NCBI GenBank assembly: GCA_017632825.1
Contig: JAGBQP010000003.1
Location: 1 to 5,267, forward strand
Origin: Prevotella sp.
GTDB lineage: Bacteria > Bacteroidota > Bacteroidia > Bacteroidales > Bacteroidaceae
Direction: 5' to 3'
Length of the DNA: 5,267 nucleotides
Shown here: positions 1-4,719 of the stretch, piece by piece
Layout: every line of letters begins with the position of its first letter
Position numbering within the stretch: position 1 is the stretch's first letter
Translations under genes and position numbers: made by a program
The notes under the pieces: model-generated
The model's database searches: none
What the model was told of the DNA's origin: nothing
Seen by the model: the letters and a program-made list of their open reading frames with translations, nothing else

Positions 1-1
1 A

Positions 2-232
2 ACAAAGACGGAATACCTGGGTGCAAAGAACCCTCGTCTGCATACAGACGAGGTACTGGTAGCTCTGAGCGTCGTGAGCCAGAGCGACGAGCGCTGCCGT
101 CAGGCTTTGGAGCAATTACCGAAGCTGCGCGATTGTCAGGTACACTCTACGGTTATGCTCAGCGAGGTTGACCGTAAAATCTTTAAAAAGCTTGGATGTG
201 GTGTCACGTGCGACCCTGTCAAGAAGAAGTAA
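2..232 (+). CDS. UPF0371 / DUF1846 family protein, C-terminal part (5' end outside window)
   Basis: An open frame enters from the left edge and ends at TAA 230-232, giving the last 76 residues. The segment holds three stretches I recognise as typical of the C-terminus of UPF0371 (DUF1846) proteins: KNPRLHTDEVLVALS, then ALEQLPKLRDCQVHSTVMLS, then VDRKIFKKLGCGVTCDP, followed by a short lysine tail. Family members are usually about 500 residues, so roughly the last 15 percent is visible. The biochemical function of the family is not established and nothing here adds to it. The frame is intact and codon use resembles the neighbours. The gene converges on the hydrolase gene of the opposite strand, with 24 bp between the two stop codons and no recognisable terminator. 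Family assignment is fairly sure; function is unknown. Confidence 0.85.
   Translation, partial: TKTEYLGAKNPRLHTDEVLVALSVVSQSDERCRQALEQLPKLRDCQVHSTVMLSEVDRKIFKKLGCGVTCDPVKKK
32..53. repeat. Perfect 9-bp inverted repeat with 4-nt loop inside the UPF0371 gene
   Basis: CCTCGTCTG (32-40) and CAGACGAGG (45-53) are exact reverse complements around a CATA loop. The hairpin lies over the codons for the conserved P-R-L-H-T-D-E-V stretch of the UPF0371 family. There is no following T-run, and protein conservation alone may explain it. Confidence 0.85.
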
Positions 233-256
233 GCGTATTCATGCCGCACCGCAATC

Positions 257-1189
257 CTATGGCTTCAGCCGCAGTCTGACAACAAGTGGTAAATGGTCGC
301 TATAACCGGGCTGATAGCGCATACCTTGATAGGTACGACGTGGTCGCCAACCTCCATAGCGCGGTTCTTTTTCCAACAGGAAACGAGGCGCATGAATAAA
401 CACTGAATCAACAACACTCACAATAGTGGGGGAGCCAAAGACATGGTCGAGGCTCCCCCACTCGCCTTCATAGCGGTAGGTGCCACATGCGCCATTCTCT
501 CCTTTCGCATCTCGTGTCAGATTGCTGACACCGCTACGTTCTATCAGCTTCAAAGCCGGGCTTTCAGCATCGTCGTTGAAATCGCCTGCTATAAGAATGT
601 GAGCATTCGGCGACTGACTGCGCACAGAGTCAAGCGACTGACACAGCCGCCGGGCCACCGCCTGACGGAACGGCCGGCTATATCGTTCACCACCATAGCG
701 GCTGGGAGCATGAACCACATAGACGTGTAACGTGTCGCCGGACACAATTCGCCCGCGTACATATAATATATCTCGCGTAGGACGCATATTTCTCACTGGC
801 TCCACACGCAAAGAACATGCTGTATCAAGGGCAAACGAGAAGGGCTGATAGAGCAATGCCACATCCACACCTCGTTCGTCAGGCGACTGTGTCATCACAT
901 ATTCATAACCTGCATGGCGCAGGAGCGATCTGCGACACAAGTCGTTCATGCACGAGTCATTTTCTACCTCACAGAGCGCTATCAGGTCGGGCACCCCGTC
1001 GTCAATGGTCGATATCAGTTCCTGCCCGATGTGATTAAGCTTCTGCCAGTAGCGGTTCCTTGTCCAATGACGAACAGCCTCAGGCAGGTACTCTTGGTCC
1101 TGCTTGAGGCTGTCGTGACGAGTGTCGAAGAGGTTTTCGCAATTCAATTCGACCAACGTCAGTAACGAGGATAGCAATAATGCTAACAT
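257..1189 (-). CDS. Endonuclease/exonuclease/phosphatase (EEP) family metal-dependent hydrolase
   Basis: This is a 310-residue member of the DNase I-like EEP superfamily, whose members use divalent metal to cleave phosphodiester or phosphomonoester bonds in nucleic acids, inositol phosphates or sphingolipids. All core motifs are present in order: ELNCENLFD (14-22, the Asn of strand 1), ALCEVEN (71-77, metal-binding Glu), VVHAPSRYGGE (158-168, catalytic His160), AGDFND (201-206), SLDHVF (246-251) and SDHLPL (297-302, the terminal Asp-His pair). The substrate cannot be read from the sequence. The start at 1189 is chosen because it lies 5 nt after a GGAG and overlaps the transporter stop codon by 7 nt. 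The same frame is open up to an ATG at 1262-1264, but those 25 extra residues are unlike a domain or a signal peptide. The N-terminus is hydrophobic without Lys or Arg, and it merges into the first catalytic strand, so export is uncertain. The frame is intact and looks active. Confidence 0.88.
   Translation of the reverse strand: MLALLLSSLLTLVELNCENLFDTRHDSLKQDQEYLPEAVRHWTRNRYWQKLNHIGQELISTIDDGVPDLIALCEVENDSCMNDLCRRSLLRHAGYEYVMTQSPDERGVDVALLYQPFSFALDTACSLRVEPVRNMRPTRDILYVRGRIVSGDTLHVYVVHAPSRYGGERYSRPFRQAVARRLCQSLDSVRSQSPNAHILIAGDFNDDAESPALKLIERSGVSNLTRDAKGENGACGTYRYEGEWGSLDHVFGSPTIVSVVDSVFIHAPRFLLEKEPRYGGWRPRRTYQGMRYQPGYSDHLPLVVRLRLKP
425..462. repeat. Perfect 12-bp inverted repeat with 14-nt loop inside the hydrolase gene
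   Basis: The arms AGTGGGGGAGCC (425-436) and GGCTCCCCCACT (451-462) are exact reverse complements separated by 14 nt (437-450). Nine of twelve pairs are G-C, so the mRNA of the minus-strand gene could form a very stable stem. On that strand the arms code for parts of E-W-G-S (243-246) and G-S-P-T (252-255), and the loop codes for most of the active-site L-D-H-V-F. No T-run follows, so it is not an intrinsic terminator. Confidence 0.9.
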
Positions 1190-2712
1190 ACTTTCTCCAG
1201 GCGCTTCATGATAGAGAACATGAAGACTGCAGAAATCAAGCAAAGAGCAATGAAGACCGTCCATACTGCCCAGAGAGGAATATTACCCCACAGGTAACCG
1301 CCCACACCGACAAGCTTATTGCCAATAGCCGTAGCCACGAACCAGCCACCCATCATCAGGCCTTTGTACTTTGGAGGAGCAACCTTCGAAACAAACGAGA
1401 TACCCATCGGTGAGAGCAGCAGCTCTGCAAAGGTCAGAATCAGATAGGTGTATATCAGCAACTGTGGTGTGACGTCTGCCACATGAACAGCCACCTGTTC
1501 ACCATCGGCACCGACCATTGTCTGTGGCATAGGCAGACCGAATGAGGCTACGGCCATCAGACAGTAGGCCAGACCAGCCACCACCATACCATAAGCAATC
1601 TTTCTCGGTGCTGAAGGCTCCTTTCCTTTGGCTGAAAGCGAACCGAAGATAGCAAGGCTAACGGGAGTCAGGGCTACCACATAGAAGGGGTTGAACTGCT
1701 GGAAGATCGGAGCCGACACGGCTACAACTTCACCAGTCGTAGCGTCATACTGCAAGAAGAGGAAAGCCATGGCGATGGCGATAACAACGGCTGAGATAGC
1801 CTTGCCCTTGCCAGTCTTCGATTGGAACAGGGAGAACAGTGCATAGACAATGAAAACAATGGCCACGAGGTTCCATACGTTGAACGCCATGCTCTCAATG
1901 CCTTCCGATGTCTTAGCTGTAAACTCATCAGCAAAATAAGTCAGCGAAAGACCATTCTGATGGAAAGCCATCCAGAAGAAGATAACCACGGCGAATACCA
2001 GGCAGAGTGCTACGATGCGAGCCTTGGTTTCTTCCTTAGAAAGTTCCTCGACTTCCATTTGGGCGCCAGCCTTTTTGGTACCACCCTCCACATGACGGAA
2101 TGTACCACGGAAGATATAGTAAATAGCTATCGACAGAATCAGCGATGCGCAGGCAACAGCAAATGCAAAGTGATAGGAGTCATTCACCGAAGTACCAAGA
2201 TTCTGCTGTGCCCATTCCATAATCTTCACGGCAGCAGTCGGAGCAAACAGGGCACCGATGTTGATGGCCATGTAGAAGATGGAGAAACCTGAATCACGCT
2301 GTCCGGCATATTTCGGGTCGTTATAGAGGTCGCCCACCATCACCTGGAGGTTACCTTTGAAGAGTCCCGTTCCCAGGCCAATCAGCACTAGTGCAGCCAG
2401 CATCACGACCAGCGCCAATGTGTCGCCGCCAAGGGGTACCGACAACAGCAGATAGCCAGCAAACATAATCAGAATACCGATGGTGACCATACGGCCAAAA
2501 CCGAAGCGGTCAGCCAGCCAGCCGCCCACAATGGGCAGGAAGTAAACGAGCATCAGGAAATCGCTGTAGATTTCGCCTGCCCAGCCGGCATCAAGTCCGT
2601 AGTTAGCACGTAAAAACAATGCGAAGACGGCAAGCATCGTGTAATAACCGAATCGCTCGCCTGTGTTGGCCAAAGCCAACGCGTAAAGTCCTTTAGGTTG
2701 GTTTTCAAACAT
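1183..2712 (-). CDS. POT/PTR2-family oligopeptide:proton symporter (major facilitator superfamily)
   Basis: This is a 509-residue inner-membrane protein with many hydrophobic spans, the usual size for bacterial POT transporters, which import di- and tripeptides with protons. Visible landmarks: NTGERFGYY in helix 1 (16-24), a motif-A-like GGWLADRFG after helix 2 (63-71), GTGLFKGNLQVMVGDLY in helix 4 (114-130, with Lys119 in the place of the conserved POT lysine), the PTR2 signature FSIFYMAINIGALFAP (143-158), FFWMAFHQNGLSLTYFAD in helix 7 (245-262), and AELLLSPMGISFVSKVAP in helix 10 (429-446, Glu430). A charged cytosolic linker at about 203-232 separates the two halves. The usual ExxER motif of helix 1 reads NxxER here: the first Glu is Asn16, while Glu19 and Arg20 remain. 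The start at 2712 sits right before the first conserved residues, with an AT-rich leader and no clear Shine-Dalgarno. It lies 31 nt after the barrel gene and overlaps the hydrolase gene by 7 nt. Confidence 0.92.
   Translation of the reverse strand: MFENQPKGLYALALANTGERFGYYTMLAVFALFLRANYGLDAGWAGEIYSDFLMLVYFLPIVGGWLADRFGFGRMVTIGILIMFAGYLLLSVPLGGDTLALVVMLAALVLIGLGTGLFKGNLQVMVGDLYNDPKYAGQRDSGFSIFYMAINIGALFAPTAAVKIMEWAQQNLGTSVNDSYHFAFAVACASLILSIAIYYIFRGTFRHVEGGTKKAGAQMEVEELSKEETKARIVALCLVFAVVIFFWMAFHQNGLSLTYFADEFTAKTSEGIESMAFNVWNLVAIVFIVYALFSLFQSKTGKGKAISAVVIAIAMAFLFLQYDATTGEVVAVSAPIFQQFNPFYVVALTPVSLAIFGSLSAKGKEPSAPRKIAYGMVVAGLAYCLMAVASFGLPMPQTMVGADGEQVAVHVADVTPQLLIYTYLILTFAELLLSPMGISFVSKVAPPKYKGLMMGGWFVATAIGNKLVGVGGYLWGNIPLWAVWTVFIALCLISAVFMFSIMKRLEKVC
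1195..1198 (-). promoter_or_regulatory. Shine-Dalgarno-like GGAG deciding the hydrolase start
   Basis: On the minus strand GGAG (1198-1195) lies 5 nt before the ATG at 1189-1187 and inside the last codons of the transporter gene. The transporter stop TAG (1185-1183) falls just after this ATG, so the two frames overlap by 7 nt (ATGTTAG). This arrangement is typical of translational coupling and supports 1189 over the upstream in-frame ATG at 1264. Confidence 0.6.
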
Positions 2713-2743
2713 GATTAAAAGTATTTAAGTGATTAATGGTCTG

Positions 2744-3496
2744 CTATTTTATGCTTGGATTTTTGGTTCGCAGGATATCGAAGAGGTACGACAGTTTGAT
2801 GACGATACTCTGCTGGTTGGAGATGGCAAAGTAGTCACGCTTAGTGTTGCCGTAGAGGTTGCCCAATCCGTAGTAGTAACGTCCTTCCAGCAGGAAGTGT
2901 CCCACTTTAGGGTGAGAAAACTCCAGGCCTACGCCACCTGCAATGCCGTAGTCAATTTTGTGCTCAACAGCCATGGTGTCCTGTGCATAGACAGGAGACG
3001 TACGGTCGTTCACGTTACGGTTGGCTATCTCAAAGTTCTTCTTCGTACTTTCGCTCTGAAGGAATCCTATTTGAGGTCCCACTTGGAAGAAGAACTGAAA
3101 GCCACGGCGCTCGCGTCCCCATCCCAGTCGTGCCAGCACCGGCACTTGCAGATAGGTCAGTCGGCGCTCATAGCGCTCAGCCTCGTCGGCATCGAGTCTC
3201 ATGACGGGCTTGTCGTTAAGGTCCCAGATACGCTCTTTCCATCCTGTCTCGGCAAAGTTCAACTCAGCCACAACAGCACAGATACTATTGAAGTATTTCT
3301 CTCCAGTATAGCGTAACGTCAGACCGAGGGTTTTACCTATCAGTTGGTCCTGGGGTACCCTCGGCTGGAAGTTAACCGTTGTCATCATCATGCCTGCACT
3401 ACCGCCAGCAGCCAGTTCATTTCTGTATTCACCTACCTGCGCCCGGGTAGCAATGGCCGTCAGAAGCGTAACAAGAATCAATGTCAGTCGTCTCAT
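2744..3496 (-). CDS. Outer-membrane beta-barrel protein, PorT-type domain (OMP_b-brl_2-like)
   Basis: This is a 250-residue protein with a signal peptide: Arg2-Arg3, a hydrophobic core at 4-16, and probable cleavage after TRA (17-19) before Gln20. The mature part alternates short amphipathic strands and turns, as in an outer-membrane barrel. The stretches YTGEKYFNSICAVVAELNF (63-81) and RRLTYLQVPVLARLGWG (111-127), then FQFFFQVGPQIGFLQSES (133-150), follow the pattern of the PorT-like barrel domain common in Bacteroidetes (strand, Y-x-x-x-P entry, glycine turn, GPxxGxL). Late strands are GIAGGVGLEF (184-193) and FLLEGRYYYGLGNLY (201-215). Many such proteins are labelled PorT family from the domain alone. 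I see no specific match to the type IX secretion component PorT and do not assign it. It starts 5 nt after the stop of the upstream binding-fold gene and is probably co-translated with it. Ligand and function are unknown. Confidence 0.8.
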   Translation of the reverse strand: MRRLTLILVTLLTAIATRAQVGEYRNELAAGGSAGMMMTTVNFQPRVPQDQLIGKTLGLTLRYTGEKYFNSICAVVAELNFAETGWKERIWDLNDKPVMRLDADEAERYERRLTYLQVPVLARLGWGRERRGFQFFFQVGPQIGFLQSESTKKNFEIANRNVNDRTSPVYAQDTMAVEHKIDYGIAGGVGLEFSHPKVGHFLLEGRYYYGLGNLYGNTKRDYFAISNQQSIVIKLSYLFDILRTKNPSIK

Positions 3497-3501
3497 GCTT
3501 C

Positions 3502-4623
3502 TTATTTCTTAATAATTTCCACCCGTTGTTCGGGCTTATAGTGAACTAACAGCAACATACTGTTGCGCAGACCGCCGTTGCCTATACGCTCAAATCGCAA
3601 GGGTGTCTGGACAGGTGTTGTATTAAGCTGTCCTGCCAGCCCGTCAAAATCCTTGCCCATGCGGTTCATTCCCTGGAGGAAGAACATGACATGATCAAAT
3701 CCCGTCAGGGCGAAGCGTGGCAACATCTGCTGCATGTCGGTATGGAAGTTCCAACGGTATTTCTGCTGCAGCCGCTGGGTGGCAGACGATGTCAGATTAG
3801 TGTAAAATGGTGAAGGCACATAAGCATTGAAGCGGTAGAACTGCTCCAGATACAGCCGTGTGTAGCCCAACCACTCCGTATAGCCAAAGAGACTGATGGT
3901 CAACTCGGGGTGCACGGAGCACAGTCCGTTCAACTTCGCCAGTGCCACACCCAGTTCCTGGTGGCGTCCGGTATTCAGAATCACCACGTTGGGTTGTGTT
4001 GCGCTGAATGCTTTGTAGAAGGCATCCTCCCCCGACTTCAGGTTCGTAAGGTTGTAGTTCCAGCCGCGTTCCTCCAGTTTACGGCGCAGTCCGAAGGTGA
4101 AGCTTCCCTTCTTGCTGGTACTGTCGTTACAGTCTATAATAACTGGATGGAATCCTTGAAACTGCGTCAAGAACGTATTGATACTTCGGTTGTTAAAGTC
4201 GTTGGAATTCTGATACACCTGATAGATATTCGGGTTGGTGTAAATAGCTGGTGCCGTTATCGAGAACGGTATAAGCAACTTGATTTGGTGTGCCTCGACA
4301 AACTCAGAGAGGGGACGCACCTGACGCGAATAGAGTGGGCCTATGATGAGGTCGCACTTGGCAGCGGCAGGGTCCTTCAGAATCTCTCTAACGTTGCAGT
4401 CCTCTGGTGTGTTCCACGCATGGACGTCAACGGAGAGTCCGCTTTTCTTCAGACTGTCACAAGCCATCAGCACTCCCCGGTAATACTCCACCATGCGCCG
4501 TCCGTCACCATTCTCATCGTGCAATGGCAACATAATGCCTAGGCGAATGGTCTTGGCTCCTACGCCCATGATGACCAGAAAAGCCAGTATCAAGGCAATA
4601 AAATAGCGCTTTCTTAGGTTCAT
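3502..4623 (-). CDS. Secreted type 1 periplasmic-binding-fold protein (LivK/Peripla_BP_6-like), no ABC transporter nearby
   Basis: This is a 373-residue protein starting with a clear signal peptide: N-L-R-K-R, a hydrophobic stretch at 7-21, and probable cleavage after GVGA (20-23). There is no lipobox cysteine, so it is predicted to be soluble in the periplasm. The mature part opens with TIRLGIMLPLHDENGDG (25-41) and VEYYRGVLMACDSLKKSG (45-62), then CDLIIGPLYSRQV (90-102) and IKLLIPFSI (114-122). This is the characteristic beginning of the type 1 periplasmic-binding fold, as in branched-chain amino-acid binding proteins and LpoA-like proteins. Alternating strands follow (HPVIIDC 159-165, PNVVILNTG 211-219). 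From memory, Bacteroidetes relatives often carry LysM domains before this fold; none is present here. The same frame is open to an ATG at 4690-4692, but 4623 is preferred because the signal peptide begins there and the promoter lies between the two. It is the first gene of the probable operon. Ligand unknown. Confidence 0.8.
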   Translation of the reverse strand: MNLRKRYFIALILAFLVIMGVGAKTIRLGIMLPLHDENGDGRRMVEYYRGVLMACDSLKKSGLSVDVHAWNTPEDCNVREILKDPAAAKCDLIIGPLYSRQVRPLSEFVEAHQIKLLIPFSITAPAIYTNPNIYQVYQNSNDFNNRSINTFLTQFQGFHPVIIDCNDSTSKKGSFTFGLRRKLEERGWNYNLTNLKSGEDAFYKAFSATQPNVVILNTGRHQELGVALAKLNGLCSVHPELTISLFGYTEWLGYTRLYLEQFYRFNAYVPSPFYTNLTSSATQRLQQKYRWNFHTDMQQMLPRFALTGFDHVMFFLQGMNRMGKDFDGLAGQLNTTPVQTPLRFERIGNGGLRNSMLLLVHYKPEQRVEIIKK

Positions 4624-4651
4624 ATCTATAGAAAAAATATGTTTCGCGCCA

Positions 4652-4682
4652 CAAAAGTACAAAAAAAACGCGGCTAAATCAA
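4652..4682 (-). promoter_or_regulatory. Predicted Bacteroidetes-type promoter for the four-gene minus-strand unit
   Basis: Read on the minus strand, TACTTTTG (4659-4652) matches the TAnnTTTG -7 consensus of the Bacteroidetes primary sigma factor exactly. A TTG at 4682-4680, 20 nt upstream, is a weak fit to the -33 element. Transcription would start near 4645, giving a leader of about 20 nt before the ATG at 4623. The spacer holds a run of eight to nine T on the minus strand. Inferred from consensus only. Confidence 0.6.
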
Positions 4683-4692
4683 CATTATTCAC

Positions 4693-4700
4693 TAATTTTG
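4693..4700 (+). promoter_or_regulatory. Predicted -7 box (TAATTTTG) for the PKD/CHU_C gene
   Basis: TAATTTTG fits the Bacteroidetes TAnnTTTG -7 consensus and lies 19 nt before the ATG at 4720, so the leader would be about 14 nt. I see no TTTG -33 element at the expected distance, so the promoter may be weak or may need an activator. The -7 box lies about 33 bp from that of the divergent promoter, and the polymerases could compete. Confidence 0.5.
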
Positions 4701-4719
4701 CACTTTAAATAAGAAGAAA

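Larger units (their letters stand above)
257..4645 (-). other. Predicted four-gene transcription unit
   Basis: Four minus-strand genes follow each other with gaps of 5 nt (binding-fold gene to barrel gene), 31 nt (barrel to transporter) and a 7-nt overlap (transporter to hydrolase). The only good -7 consensus box seen upstream of a start is at 4652-4659. No hairpin followed by a T-run was found between the genes. The 31-nt gap holds AT-rich sequence with only a TACTTTTA that is too close to the transporter ATG to serve as a normal promoter. Co-transcription is inferred from spacing. Confidence 0.6.

Noticed and set aside
261..270. GGCT-TC-AGCC as a terminator of the hydrolase or UPF0371 gene
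   Set aside because: It has only four base pairs with a two-base loop and no T-run on either strand.
443..1165. Several overlapping plus-strand frames of 73-95 codons
   Set aside because: All are antisense to the hydrolase gene, which has every core EEP motif. None has a recognisable domain.
1190..1264. Upstream start (ATG at 1262-1264) for the hydrolase
   Set aside because: The 25 extra residues show no signal-peptide or domain character, and the start would lie deep inside the transporter gene. The ATG at 1187-1189 has a GGAG at good distance.
1822..2292. A 156-codon plus-strand open frame
   Set aside because: It is antisense to membrane helices of the transporter and rich in Cys and His, as expected from reverse reading. 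No motif was seen.
2718..2725. TACTTTTA on the minus strand as a private promoter of the transporter gene
   Set aside because: It differs from TAnnTTTG at the last base and lies only a few bases from the ATG at 2712, which would leave almost no leader.
2729..3316. A 195-codon plus-strand open frame
   Set aside because: It is antisense to the barrel gene and starts in the short gap. Its composition looks like a reverse reading of the real gene and no domain is recognisable.
2744..3496. Calling the barrel gene porT, the type IX secretion component
   Set aside because: The match is only to the broad PorT-like barrel domain. The neighbours give no support for the specific secretion component, and I could not see residues that would separate it from generic barrel proteins.
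3910..4542. A 210-codon plus-strand open frame
   Set aside because: It lies wholly antisense to the binding-fold gene, whose frame has a signal peptide and clear family motifs. The plus-strand translation resembles no family and has no ribosome site.
4624..4692. Upstream start (ATG at 4690-4692) for the binding-fold protein
   Set aside because: It would add 23 residues in front of a complete signal peptide and would lie upstream of the exact -7 box at 4652-4659.
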